This document shows positions 1 through 8,369 of a stretch of 56,866 bases of DNA, piece by piece. A program made the translations under genes and the position numbers. This DNA is from JBBIQS01 sp037442205 (lineage in GTDB: Bacteria > Myxococcota > Myxococcia > Myxococcales > UBA5297): positions 1 to 56,866 of the forward strand of contig JBBIQS010000053.1 of NCBI GenBank assembly GCA_037442205.1. The letters run 5' to 3'. Every line of letters starts with the position of its first letter. Positions within the stretch are counted from its first letter, which is position 1. The notes beneath the pieces were generated by a model, which did no database searches, was not told the DNA's origin, and saw only the letters and a program-made list of their open reading frames with translations.

Positions 1-645
1 CCACCGGCACCCGCCGCCCGACCGGCGCCGCCGCCACCCGCTCCTGCCGCCGCCAAGGCCCCCGCCCCCGAGCGGCCCTCCGAGGGCCCCGCGTTCTTCG
101 CCGAGGTCGAGAAGCTGGCCGCCAACCTCGACAGCCTCGACTACTTCCAGGTCTTCCAGCTGGAGAAGACCGCCAACCCGCGGGACATCAAGAACGCCTA
201 TTACCGCGAGTCGCGGATCTTCCACCCAGACAAATTCGCCCAGTTCCCGGACGAGGCCTTCCGCGAGAAGATCAACGCCATCTTCAAGCGCGTCACCGAG
301 GCCTACGTCACGCTGCGCGACGACAAGAAGCGCGCCAAGTACATCGGCGACGTCACCGGGCCGGAGCGCGCCCAGAAGCTGCGCTACACCGAGGCCACCG
401 AGGCCGAGCTCAAGGCCGAGGTCAAGAAGGCGGTCGAGGAGCAGATCGGCACCACGCCCAAGGGGCGCGAGTGCTACAAGAACGCCGTCAAGGACATGGA
501 AGCCAAGCGCTGGGAGGCGGCCACCCGCCAGCTGAAGATGGCGGTGATGTACGAGCCGGCCAACGCCAAGTACAAAGAGAAGCTCAAGGAAGCCGACGCC
601 GAATACCAGAAGACTCGGCCCAAGAACGACTTCCGCATCAAGTGA
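1..645 (+). CDS. J-domain (DnaJ-type) protein, 5' truncated
   Basis: C-terminal 214 residues of a longer protein whose start lies before the window. The visible part opens with a Pro/Ala-rich linker (residues 1-32), followed by a J domain at about 47-115 with the diagnostic HPD triad at visible residues 76-78 (FHPDKF). The HPD loop is what stimulates Hsp70 (DnaK) ATPase activity, so a co-chaperone role is inferred. The remaining 100 residues are charged and helical, with a TPR-like stretch near residues 170-205. Similar proteins in myxobacteria often carry an extra N-terminal domain before the linker, but that part cannot be seen here. The CvpA-like gene follows after 28 bases on the same strand, so the two are probably co-transcribed. 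Confidence 0.85.
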   Translation, partial: PPAPAARPAPPPPAPAAAKAPAPERPSEGPAFFAEVEKLAANLDSLDYFQVFQLEKTANPRDIKNAYYRESRIFHPDKFAQFPDEAFREKINAIFKRVTEAYVTLRDDKKRAKYIGDVTGPERAQKLRYTEATEAELKAEVKKAVEEQIGTTPKGRECYKNAVKDMEAKRWEAATRQLKMAVMYEPANAKYKEKLKEADAEYQKTRPKNDFRIK

Positions 646-673
646 GCATCGCGGCGCCGGCGCCGGGGGCGGC

Positions 674-1402
674 ATGAAGATCGATCTCGCGCTGGCGGTG
701 GTCGTCGCCTTCTTCGGCATCCTGGGGATCGTCAGCGGCGCCATCTCCCAGCTTGCCCACCTGGCGGGGCTCGTCGTCGGCTTCCTGGTGGCCCGTCCGG
801 TGGCGGCGCTGGCCGGCCCGGCGGTGGCCCAGAAGTTCGGCTACCCGCCGCTGCTGACCACCGTGGCGCTGTCGTTCCTGGTGTTCTTCGGCGCCTACGT
901 GGTGGCGGCGGTGTCCACCCGCTTCGTGCTGCGCAAGCTGTTCCCGGAGGGCGAGCGCGGCAGCCTCAACCGGTTGCTGGGGCTGCTGATGGGCGCCGGC
1001 AAGGCGGCCGCCATCGCCTTCGTGGCGCTGTGCGCCCTGACCCTGGCCGAAAAGGCCATCGGCGCCCGCTACGCCTCCTTCCGCGCCGAGTCCCAGGCCT
1101 CGCTGGCGATGGGGCTGGCCCGCAGCCACAACCTCTTCGCCGACCTGCCGCAGGTGGCCGGCTTGCGCAAGATGATCGAAGCCAGCCACCACCCGGAGTC
1201 GGCGGCCAGGCTGGCCTCGGATCCCGACTTCCAGGCCCTGGCCAAGGATCCCAAGCTCAAGGCCCTGACCGAGGACAAGAAGGTCCAGCAGGCGGTCGAG
1301 AACGGGGACCTGGGCGCAGTGCTCGCCAGCTCCCGCCTGCTCGAGCTCCTCAACGACCCGAAGACGTTCGAGCGGCTGGGCAAGGTCGCCAGCTCTCCCT
1401 GA
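674..1402 (+). CDS. CvpA family membrane protein
   Basis: A 242-residue protein with four hydrophobic segments in the first half (about residues 4-22, 26-46, 57-82 and 98-122), the arrangement of the CvpA/colicin V production family. The glycine-rich N-terminal helix with FGILGIVSG and the later GSLNRLLGLLMGAGK region fit that family. The second half (130-242) is soluble, helical and charged, an extension longer than in minimal CvpA proteins. In enteric bacteria CvpA affects colicin export and envelope homeostasis; the role here is unknown. A purine-rich stretch, GGGGGCGGC, precedes the ATG. The stop codon directly abuts the stop codon of the convergent ClpX-like gene with no spacer. Confidence 0.75.
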   Translation: MKIDLALAVVVAFFGILGIVSGAISQLAHLAGLVVGFLVARPVAALAGPAVAQKFGYPPLLTTVALSFLVFFGAYVVAAVSTRFVLRKLFPEGERGSLNRLLGLLMGAGKAAAIAFVALCALTLAEKAIGARYASFRAESQASLAMGLARSHNLFADLPQVAGLRKMIEASHHPESAARLASDPDFQALAKDPKLKALTEDKKVQQAVENGDLGAVLASSRLLELLNDPKTFERLGKVASSP

Positions 1403-2482
1403 CTACCACTCGCGCAGCGACTGCCCGTTGAGCCCCGCCAACCGGCGGCGGACGGTGGGCAGGTCCACCCCGACGCGCTCGCCGCGGCGCTCCGGGGCCA
1501 GGAACATCAGCTCCGCCAGCAGCTCCTCGAAGATGGCCCGCAGCCCGCGGGCGCCCAGCTTCTTCTCGTAGGCGAAGCGGGCGATCTCCTTGAGCGCCCC
1601 GTCGGTCACCGTCAGCTCGATCTCTTCCATCGCCAGCAGCTCGCGGTACTCGCGCAGCAGCGCGTCGGGGGGTTCACTCAGGATGCGGCACAGCTGCGGC
1701 TCGCTCAGCTCCTCCAGCTCGACCACCACCGGCAGCCGCCCCATCAGCTCGGCGAGCATGCCGTACGACACCAGATCCTTGAGCGCGATCGGCGGACGGG
1801 ACACCTCGGCGCGCCGCTTGCGCTGCTCGCCGGCGAAGCCGACCTGGCGCAGGCCGCGGTAGTCGTAGAGGTCGGTGAAGGTGCCGGCGCAGATGAAGAG
1901 CATGTCGCTGGTGTCGATCTGGGCGAAGTCGTGGCGGGCCCATTGCTGGGCCAGGTCGAGCGGGACGTAGACCTCGCGCCCCTCGAGGAGCTTGAGCAGC
2001 GCCTGCTGCACGCCCTCGCCGCCGATGTCGCGGCTGCCGGCCCCGGTGTGGGCCCCGTGGCTGCGGCGGGCGATCTTGTCCACCTCGTCGATGAAGACGA
2101 TGCCCCGCTGCGCCCGCTCGACGGAGTGGTCGGCCTTGTTGAGCAGCTCGGCGACCATCACCTCCACGTCTTTGCCGTAGTAGCCGGCCTCGGTGTACTC
2201 GGTGGCGTCGCAGATCACCAGCGGCACCGAGAGGATCTCGGCCAGGTTGCGGGCGAGGTGGGTCTTGCCAGTGCCGGTGGGCCCGATCAGCAGGATGTTC
2301 GACTTCTTGAGCGGAACCGCCCGCTTGCTGCGGCGCGCCGAGCAGCGCTTGAGGTGGTTGTAGGCGGCGATGGCGACCGCGCGCTTGGCCTTTTCCTGAC
2401 CGATCACGTACTTGTCGAGCCGATCGTAGATCTGCCGCGGGGTGAGCGCCGGGAGGTCGTCGAGCCGGGGGGAGGTCTTCAT
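1403..2482 (-). CDS. ClpX-like AAA+ unfoldase lacking the zinc-binding domain
   Basis: A 359-residue AAA+ ATPase whose alignment to ClpX runs through the whole large and small domains. Visible motifs are Walker A GPTGTGKT at 67-74, Walker B IVFIDEVDK with D132/E133, a GRLPVV arginine-finger segment around R249, and the sensor-2 GARGLRAI around R312. Two features set it apart. It lacks the about 60-residue N-terminal Cys4 zinc-binding dimerisation domain of canonical ClpX (about 420 residues in all). The pore-1 loop reads YYG (101-103) where ClpX has YVG. A VGF at 214-216 sits where the ClpP-contacting IGF loop lies, so docking to ClpP remains possible. It is probably a paralogue rather than the housekeeping ClpX, because no clpP, tig or lon lies beside it. 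Confidence 0.8.
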   Translation of the reverse strand: MKTSPRLDDLPALTPRQIYDRLDKYVIGQEKAKRAVAIAAYNHLKRCSARRSKRAVPLKKSNILLIGPTGTGKTHLARNLAEILSVPLVICDATEYTEAGYYGKDVEVMVAELLNKADHSVERAQRGIVFIDEVDKIARRSHGAHTGAGSRDIGGEGVQQALLKLLEGREVYVPLDLAQQWARHDFAQIDTSDMLFICAGTFTDLYDYRGLRQVGFAGEQRKRRAEVSRPPIALKDLVSYGMLAELMGRLPVVVELEELSEPQLCRILSEPPDALLREYRELLAMEEIELTVTDGALKEIARFAYEKKLGARGLRAIFEELLAELMFLAPERRGERVGVDLPTVRRRLAGLNGQSLREW

Positions 2483-2617
2483 GCCGCGCTCCTCCTTCGC
2501 CCCAAAGGTACGGAGGCCATTCTGCCGGTGTCGCCCGCGTCCTCCCGCAAGCCGAGCGGGCTCAAGAGCGGGCTCGAATTCGATGGCGCAGTGGCGCTCG
2601 GCGCCCGCGGCCAGCCG

Positions 2618-2842
2618 CTAGCGGCGCAGGCGCAGCAGAAGGTTCAGCAGCAGCGTCAGCAGCACGCTGAGCAGGATCGAGGTCCCCAGAGGAATCCAGA
2701 TCGTGAACCGCCCGCGCTCCAGCCTCCAATCGAGAGGAAGCTGGCCGAGCAGGCCGCTCTTGGCGAGCAGCCAGACCAGGGCCCCGGCGGCAGCCAGCAG
2801 CGCCCCGGCGACGACCAGCGACTTGCCGATGGCCTCGCCCAT
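2618..2842 (-). CDS. DUF2905 family small membrane protein
   Basis: A 74-residue protein with two hydrophobic helices (about 7-27 and 46-70) separated by a short loop containing LGQLPLDWRLERGRFTIWIP. The G-x-LPxDxRxERGxFTxxxP pattern is the signature of the DUF2905 family, which is widespread and uncharacterised. Length matches the family (about 70 residues). An AGGG lies seven bases before the ATG. It sits between the ClpX-like gene and the Cys-rich lipoprotein gene, all on the minus strand. No function is known. Confidence 0.8.
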   Translation of the reverse strand: MGEAIGKSLVVAGALLAAAGALVWLLAKSGLLGQLPLDWRLERGRFTIWIPLGTSILLSVLLTLLLNLLLRLRR

Positions 2843-2898
2843 GAATCGACCCTAAGGGCGCCGGCGGCGCCCGAGGATCGCCCGACTCGAGCGAGCGA

Positions 2899-4479
2899 CT
2901 ACTGCAGCGGCACCGTGGGCAGCAGGTAGACAGCCGTGGCGGTGGCCGCCGGGTTCTGGCTGTCCGAGACCTGGACGTAGGTGAAGTAGCCGGTGAGGGT
3001 CATGGTGCTCAGCGGCACCTTGACGGTGATCGCGGTGCTGGTGTCGGTGACGATGCCCGAGATCTTGCCGCTGGGGCTGATGGTCAGCCCCTGGGGAAGC
3101 CCCATCTTGGGAATCACCAGCCCCATCCCTCCGGGCGCCGACTGCTCCGACCACTGGTAGGGCTTGAGGCCGCCCTTGGCGGTCAGGTCGGCCGAGTACG
3201 GGACGTACTGAATCAGCGTGGGCAGCGGGATCACCTTGGTGACGAAGAGGTTGATCTCCTTGTCGCCGACCACCTGCAGCGGGGCGATCTTGACCTTGAG
3301 GGTCAGGTCCTTGGAGTCGTAGCCCGGAGGCGTCAGCCCATCGACCACGCGCACGGTGACCGGGAACGAGCCGATCTCGTCGGGGATGCCGGCCAGGGTT
3401 CCGGTGGAGAAGAGGCTCAGGCCCTTGGGGAGCGCGCCAGCCAGCAACTGCCAGGCGAAGGGCGCCTGGCCGCCGGTGGCGGCGAGGTCGTAGGTGTAGT
3501 CCATGCCGGCCTCGGCGTCGGGCAGGCTGGTGGTGGCGACCTTGACCGGCCCCTTGGGACCGACCTGCAGGGTCAGCTGCTTCTGGTCGCTGGCGCCGTT
3601 GGCGTCGACCACCTTGGCGGTGAAGTTGCTCAACCCGGCGGTGGTGGCGGTGCCCATCAGCTCGCCGGCGATCGACAGCTGGATGCCGGTGGGCAGGGTG
3701 CCGTTGACGACGCTGAACGAGTAGGGTTGGCGGCCGCCCTGGACCTGCAGCTTGAACGAGTAGGCCGCGCCCTCGGTGGCCGGCAGCAGATCGGTGGTGG
3801 TGATCTTCGGCAGCGTGATCTTGCACAGCCCCTCGACGCAGGTCTCGCCCTCGGCGCAGCCCTGGGTCCCGACGCACTGGATGCAGTGCCCGTAGAAGCA
3901 GGGATTGCCGCCCGGGCACGGGCTGCCGATCCACTGGTTGTTGGCGCCGCAGCTGTAGACGGTGTTGGGGCCGCACTCGGTCTGGCCGGCGGTGCAGGTG
4001 GTCGAGAGGCAGGCGCCCTCGAGGCAGGTGGTGTTCCCGGTGCAGTTCGAGGAGGGCTCCCAGCCTGAGCCGGCCTCATTGCAGCGCTCGGTCGAGGAAG
4101 GGCCGGCGCAGCGGCCGGAGCCGGGGGTGCAGACCTTGTCCTTGCACTCGCCGCCGGAGCAGGTCTTCCCGCTGGGGCACGAGAGCGGGTCGAGCTGCGC
4201 CGAGCCGTCGTCGTTGCAGAGCACCACCGCGTCGCCGCGGCAGGTCTTGCTCTTGGGGACGCAGGCCAGCGGCTGGCAGTGGTCCTGGTAGCAGAGGTTG
4301 CCCTCGGGGCAGCGCTGGGCGGTCATCGTGCCGGAGGTGCTGCAGGTCAGCACGTACTCCGGGTTGTCGAAGCAGGCCGTGCCGCCTTCGTTCGAACACC
4401 GGGCGGGCGCCACGCCGCTCGAGCACTGGCTCAGGACGGCGAGGCTGGCGAGGAACAGAGCGTAGGAGGCATGGCGCAT
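2899..4479 (-). CDS. Cys-rich lipoprotein with putative Ig-like domains
   Basis: A 526-residue predicted lipoprotein. The signal sequence ends in a lipobox-like LSQC with the lipidated Cys at 19. Residues 28-215 are a chain of short cysteine-rich modules of the kind CPxGxxCxxxxC, repeated about five times and presumably disulphide-bonded in the periplasm or at the surface. Residues 220-526 hold three putative Ig-like (He_PIG type) domains, each with the pattern GGxxPYxFSVxxGxLPxGLxLxxxGxLxGTPxxxG, starting near 230, 320 and 420. This Cys-rich plus Ig layout is typical of myxobacterial surface lipoproteins. The ligand is unknown. Codon use looks like that of the neighbours, and there is no sign of transfer. 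Confidence 0.75.
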   Translation of the reverse strand: MRHASYALFLASLAVLSQCSSGVAPARCSNEGGTACFDNPEYVLTCSTSGTMTAQRCPEGNLCYQDHCQPLACVPKSKTCRGDAVVLCNDDGSAQLDPLSCPSGKTCSGGECKDKVCTPGSGRCAGPSSTERCNEAGSGWEPSSNCTGNTTCLEGACLSTTCTAGQTECGPNTVYSCGANNQWIGSPCPGGNPCFYGHCIQCVGTQGCAEGETCVEGLCKITLPKITTTDLLPATEGAAYSFKLQVQGGRQPYSFSVVNGTLPTGIQLSIAGELMGTATTAGLSNFTAKVVDANGASDQKQLTLQVGPKGPVKVATTSLPDAEAGMDYTYDLAATGGQAPFAWQLLAGALPKGLSLFSTGTLAGIPDEIGSFPVTVRVVDGLTPPGYDSKDLTLKVKIAPLQVVGDKEINLFVTKVIPLPTLIQYVPYSADLTAKGGLKPYQWSEQSAPGGMGLVIPKMGLPQGLTISPSGKISGIVTDTSTAITVKVPLSTMTLTGYFTYVQVSDSQNPAATATAVYLLPTVPLQ

Positions 4480-4598
4480 GGTCCACCCGGGAACGGAAGG
4501 AAGGGCGGCATCCTAGCAGCGCTTGCCAAGGGCGCGAAAGGGCACCCCGCCCCCGAGGCGCCGGCGCCCGCCATCTGCCGGCGCCCCAGGAAATCGGC

Positions 4599-4799
4599 TC
4601 AGCGCTCGCAGGCGCCGCGCATCGCCCTGCAGCGCGCGTCGCGAACGCGGTCGAACGCTCGCTCGCGGCTGAGGTCGGGCTTCTGCACCTCGCGCCGCTC
4701 GACCCGGGAGCTCTCCCTGGGCACGCTGCTCCGGGCCATCGCCGCGCTCGACCCGGCCATCACCGACACGGCAGCCGCCAGCATCATCGCCTTGCGCAT
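4599..4799 (-). CDS. small secreted Arg/Ser-rich protein
   Basis: A 66-residue reading frame with a clear signal peptide (MRKAMMLAAAVSVMAGSSAAMA, cleavage expected after AMA near residue 22) and a short, highly charged mature part of about 44 residues rich in Arg, Glu and Ser with two cysteines near the end (C57, C64), which could form a disulphide. A strong Shine-Dalgarno, GGAGGAGCGAG, immediately precedes the ATG, and that is the main reason for accepting the gene. No family was recognised. It is flanked by the lipoprotein gene and the DCTEYPC protein gene, all on the minus strand. Confidence 0.55.
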   Translation of the reverse strand: MRKAMMLAAAVSVMAGSSAAMARSSVPRESSRVERREVQKPDLSRERAFDRVRDARCRAMRGACER

Positions 4800-4959
4800 C
4801 TCGCTCCTCCTTGCACCGAGTTGGACTGCGCTCGGCTCCCTGTGCAGCCGCCGCGCCAGCTCCTAACCCCCTATTTCCAGGGCGATTTCGAAAGCGCGCC
4901 TCCGCTTCCGCCAGCTGGCTGGCGGCCCGCCTGCCAGAGACCGCCCGGCGCCCGCTGGC

Positions 4960-5703
4960 TCACCTCCCCGCGTTTCGCATCTGCACGACGCGGTAATCGA
5001 GCCGCTTGCGCAGCTCGTCGCCGCGGGCCTTGCGGTCGTCCTTGGGATAGACGGCGACGGCGAACTCCTTGGTCGCCTTTCCCTCCTCGCCCTTGCCGGT
5101 CCAGCCCCAGACACTGTGGGCGTCGTTGGCGTACTCGCTCAGCGCCGCCGCCTTGTCGAGCCGCTCGGAGTCCTCGCGCGTGCCGAAGCCTTCGCCGTAG
5201 GCGATGCAGGGGTACTCGGTGCAGTCCATCGCGGTGACCTCGGCGGCGAAGCCCAGCTCCTTGAAGGAGCGATTGAGCGCATCGCGGATTGCCTGCTCCG
5301 AGAATCGCGCCGGCAGGTCGCCAGGCTTCCTCAGCTCGCTGCCCTCCGACTCCCGGCGCAGTTTGCGCTCCATGTCGAGCTGCTGCTCCAGCTCGGCGAG
5401 GCGCCCCTTGAGAGCGGCCAGGTCATCGCCGAGGTCCACGGACGGCCTGGTGCCCGGAGAGGCGACGGCGAACCTGCTGGCGGCGGGCAATACCGCGGCG
5501 GCAGGCGGCGGAGCGGCCGGCGCGGGAGCCTCTTGCGCAGGGCCGCGCGCCGGCAGAGCCACCTCGGCCAGCCCGGAGCGAGAGCCAGGAGGCCTCTCGG
5601 CAACCGGCCCGGCATGCGCCGCATTGGACCGCGCAAAGACCAGGTAGCCGGCGCCGAGCCCGGCCGCGAATCCGGCCAGCGTCAGCAGTAGGCTGCGAAC
5701 CAT
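4960..5703 (-). CDS. membrane-anchored periplasmic protein of unknown function
   Basis: A 247-residue protein. An N-terminal hydrophobic segment (about 4-24) acts as signal anchor, followed by an Ala/Pro-rich linker (30-85), a coiled-coil-like Glu/Leu/Arg stretch around 90-120, and a globular C-terminal domain (125-247). That domain contains a DCTEYPCIAYG motif, whose two cysteines four residues apart look like a conserved disulphide or metal site. Small Myxococcota envelope proteins with this general layout are common, but I do not recognise a named family. AGGAGGAG precedes the ATG. The 273 bases to the divergent prfA gene hold a prfA promoter. Confidence 0.65.
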   Translation of the reverse strand: MVRSLLLTLAGFAAGLGAGYLVFARSNAAHAGPVAERPPGSRSGLAEVALPARGPAQEAPAPAAPPPAAAVLPAASRFAVASPGTRPSVDLGDDLAALKGRLAELEQQLDMERKLRRESEGSELRKPGDLPARFSEQAIRDALNRSFKELGFAAEVTAMDCTEYPCIAYGEGFGTREDSERLDKAAALSEYANDAHSVWGWTGKGEEGKATKEFAVAVYPKDDRKARGDELRKRLDYRVVQMRNAGR

Positions 5704-5901
5704 CCTTCTCCTCCTGTCGTCCGAGAAATCGAGAGCCTCGCTCCGGGGCTGGCCGAAGATGCAGCCGCCAGGCCACCTTCAACCTCTTGCATTCATGGGC
5801 CTTTTAGATCGCCTCCCCTGCCTGCCGCCAGCCTGCTGGCAGCGCGGCCGCCAGTTCTTGGCAGAGCGCGAAACCAGGAAGATCCTTGAATCTGTCGGGT
5901 T

Positions 5902-5930
5902 TTGACAGCCCTGGGGCGCATCATTAGAGT
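5902..5930 (+). promoter_or_regulatory. sigma-70-type promoter of prfA
   Basis: A perfect -35 hexamer TTGACA at 5902-5907 is followed by a 17-base spacer and a -10-like TAGAGT at 5925-5930. Transcription would start near 5937, about 40 bases before the prfA start codon. The placement in the divergent intergenic region and the exact spacing make this one of the better promoter candidates in the window. Confidence 0.6.
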
Positions 5931-5976
5931 GGCGCCTTTTCGAGCGCCCACTCGGCGCCCTTCCTGACTGGCGAAG

Positions 5977-7050
5977 ATGTTCGACAAACTCGACGAGATC
6001 GAGCTCAAGTTCGAGCGGATCACCAACGACCTGGCGGACCCGGCGGTGGCTGCCAATGCCGCCAAGCTGCAGAAGCTGGCCAAAGAGCGCCACCAGCTCG
6101 AGCCGCTGGTCGAGACCTACCGGTCCTACAAGAAGCTCAAGCAGCACCGGCTCGAGTGCGAGGACCTGCTCAACGGCGGCGACCCCGACATGAAGGAGCT
6201 GGCGCGCGAAGAGCTGCCGCAGCTCAAGCAGCAACTCGAGGAGCTGGACGGCAAGCTCAAGGTCCTGCTGCTGCCCAAGGACCCCAACGACGAGAAGAGC
6301 GTGATCCTCGAGATCCGCGCCGGCACCGGCGGCGACGAGGCCGCCCTGTTCGCCGGGGAGATGATGCGGGTCTACCTGCGCTACGCCGAGCGCCGCGGCT
6401 GGAAGGCGGACATCGCCGACATCTCCGGCGGCAACGCCGGGGGAATCAAAGAGGCGATCGTCACCATCGGCGGCGACTCGGTCTACTCCAGCCTCAAGTA
6501 CGAGTCCGGGGTCCACCGCGTCCAGCGGGTGCCGGCCACCGAGGCCCAGGGGCGCATCCACACCTCGACCATCACCGTGGCGGTGATGCCCGAGGCCGAG
6601 GACGTGGACATCAAGGTCAGCGAGAGCGACGTGGAGATGGACGTCTTTCGCTCCACCGGCTCCGGCGGCCAGTCGGTGAACACCACCGACTCGGCGGTGC
6701 GGCTGACGCACAAGCCCACCGGCATCGTGGTCAAATGCCAGCAGGAGAAGAGCCAGATCAAGAACCGGGCGATGGCCATGAAGATGCTTAGGACCAAGCT
6801 CTACGAGATCGAGCAGACCCGGCTCAAGAACGAGCGCGACGCCGCCCGCAAAAGCCAGGTGGGCAGCGGCGAGCGCTCGGAAAAGATCCGCACCTACAAC
6901 TTTCCCCAGGACCGGATGACCGATCACCGCATTGGCATGACGGTGCACAACCTGCCGGCGATCATGGACGGCGCCATCCAGGAGATCCTGGACGCCTGCC
7001 GGGCCTACTTCACCGCCGAGCAGCTCAAGTCGCAGAACCTCGCCAGCTGA
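5977..7050 (+). CDS. prfA: peptide chain release factor 1
   Basis: A 357-residue class I release factor that recognises UAA and UAG stop codons and triggers peptide release at the ribosome. The RF1-type anticodon tripeptide PAT lies in RVPATEAQGR near residue 187, which separates it from RF2 (SPF). The catalytic GGQ lies in GSGGQSVNTT near 229-231 and would be methylated on Gln by PrmC. The start MFDKLDEIELKFE matches the family exactly, and the length is typical (about 360). The Shine-Dalgarno is weak. prmC, the usual neighbour, does not follow; a small lipoprotein gene does. Confidence 0.97.
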   Translation: MFDKLDEIELKFERITNDLADPAVAANAAKLQKLAKERHQLEPLVETYRSYKKLKQHRLECEDLLNGGDPDMKELAREELPQLKQQLEELDGKLKVLLLPKDPNDEKSVILEIRAGTGGDEAALFAGEMMRVYLRYAERRGWKADIADISGGNAGGIKEAIVTIGGDSVYSSLKYESGVHRVQRVPATEAQGRIHTSTITVAVMPEAEDVDIKVSESDVEMDVFRSTGSGGQSVNTTDSAVRLTHKPTGIVVKCQQEKSQIKNRAMAMKMLRTKLYEIEQTRLKNERDAARKSQVGSGERSEKIRTYNFPQDRMTDHRIGMTVHNLPAIMDGAIQEILDACRAYFTAEQLKSQNLAS

Positions 7051-7082
7051 GCCGGCTCGACCAACGCCCTAGGAGCAATCGA

Positions 7083-7394
7083 ATGCGCCTCACCTTGCTG
7101 CTGACCGCCCTGTCCCTGGTTCTGGTTGCCGGATGCCAAGGCTGCGAGGAGACGAAGTCCTCGGCCGACGAGAGCGGAGTGGCAGCCAAGGCTTCGAATG
7201 AGCCCGGGACCCCGACGCCCCAGGCGCAGCCGACCCCGCCCGCCACCAAGCCCCTGGACAACACGGTCCCGCTCAGTGAGCGGATGAAGGCCCCTTCCAA
7301 GCAGGAAGGGATGAACGGCCTCCCCCGCGATCTGGCGACGATTAAGGGGCCCATCCTGCCGAAGACGGCAGGGGCGCCCGACGCCGGAAAGTAG
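7083..7394 (+). CDS. small lipoprotein, Pro-rich
   Basis: A 103-residue predicted lipoprotein with the lipobox LVAGC (Cys at 18). The mature part is a hydrophilic, low-complexity Pro/Thr/Lys-rich chain with no recognisable domain and a second cysteine pair (CQGC) right at the lipidation site. An ideal Shine-Dalgarno AGGAG is seven bases from the ATG. It lies 32 bases after prfA and may be read from the same transcript, which would end at the hairpin at 7523-7559. Function unknown. Confidence 0.7.
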   Translation: MRLTLLLTALSLVLVAGCQGCEETKSSADESGVAAKASNEPGTPTPQAQPTPPATKPLDNTVPLSERMKAPSKQEGMNGLPRDLATIKGPILPKTAGAPDAGK

Positions 7395-7522
7395 CGCCGC
7401 TGGGACGGGCCGTCAGAGGCGGTCTCTGCCACGAGCGAGCACCCAGGCTTGATCGGTTGTCAGACTCGGGCAGCCTTCAACCGCCAAGGCTCCGCTCGGG
7501 GACGCCTCGCCCGCCCGGAATG

Positions 7523-7559
7523 CAAAGAGGCTCTCGGCCTTGCGCCGGGAGCCTCTTTG
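7523..7559. terminator. long perfect hairpin between convergent genes
   Basis: The arms 7523-7533 (CAAAGAGGCTC) and 7549-7559 (GAGCCTCTTTG) pair over 11 bp. A T-G wobble and a second CGGC/GCCG pairing extend this to about 16 bp with a 5-base loop. On the plus strand it continues into TTTGGTTG. It sits between the plus-strand lipoprotein gene and the minus-strand gene at 7606, so it probably stops transcription from one or both sides. Confidence 0.7.
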
Positions 7560-7605
7560 GTTGTGCGCCAATCCGCCGGACGGCCGGCTCGCGATCCGGA
7601 GCCTG

Positions 7606-8208
7606 CTACTCCTCCGGCTTGGGCTCCTCGGCCTCCTTGGGCTTGGCCTCGGCCTTGGGGGCGGCGAAGTACTGCTTGTAGCCGATCTTGATCGCGTCGT
7701 CGGTGAAGCTGGAGTTGCGGCGCTTGTCGATGAGCAACCACTTGCCGTCGAACTGCGCGAGCAGATAGCTGTTGGGCTCGAACTCGCCGTCCTCGCCGCC
7801 TTCCTCGACGCGCCAGTTGCGCTCCTTGACCTCGACCACGTAGGTCCCCTTGGCCGCGGCCTTGACGTCCTCGATCTCGTACTCCTTGAGCCAGTAGTCC
7901 GCCTTGGCGAAGTGCCAGGTGGCCAGCGGCAGGGTGACCACCTTGTTCCTCTCCTGCTGGCCGATCTGCTCCAGGGACTTGGGGTGGATGAACTTCTTGG
8001 TGCCCGCCAGCTTCTGCGAGACCTGGCCCGGCTGCGGCTTCTTTCCCTCGGCGGCCTTCACCAGCGCGTCGAGGTACTGCTTGAGGAAGGCCTTGGCCTG
8101 CTCCGCACGGACGTCCTTCTGCTCGGCGGCCGGGGCGGCTTCGGCGTCCTCGGCAACCGCCGGCGCGGCCAACAGCGAAAGTCCAACGATGGCAAGCACG
8201 TATCGCAT
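7606..8208 (-). CDS. secreted protein of unknown function
   Basis: A 200-residue protein with a signal peptide (MRYVLAIVGLSLLAAPAVAE, cleavage after AVA). The mature part has one compact alpha/beta domain (about 35-180) and a Lys/Glu/Pro-rich tail (182-200). Sequences such as WLKEYEIEDVKAA and SYLLAQFDGKWLLIDKRR suggest an NTF2- or SnoaL-like fold, but that is only an impression. GAGGAGG precedes the ATG. It is convergent with the lipoprotein gene at 7083 across a hairpin and divergent from glnE. Confidence 0.65.
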   Translation of the reverse strand: MRYVLAIVGLSLLAAPAVAEDAEAAPAAEQKDVRAEQAKAFLKQYLDALVKAAEGKKPQPGQVSQKLAGTKKFIHPKSLEQIGQQERNKVVTLPLATWHFAKADYWLKEYEIEDVKAAAKGTYVVEVKERNWRVEEGGEDGEFEPNSYLLAQFDGKWLLIDKRRNSSFTDDAIKIGYKQYFAAPKAEAKPKEAEEPKPEE

Positions 8209-8369
8209 GGCGACCTCCTCGAAGGTCCGATCGAGAGCTAGCCGGCTGTAGCACGGTGCCGGCGGGCCTTCAAGGCGCCCTGAGCGCTCCCCCGGTCGCT
8301 GCCCCGCCGGCCTGGCGGGATTGGAAGAAGGTCGAATGGCGGCGGCCGCGGAGCATTACACTGGCGGCG

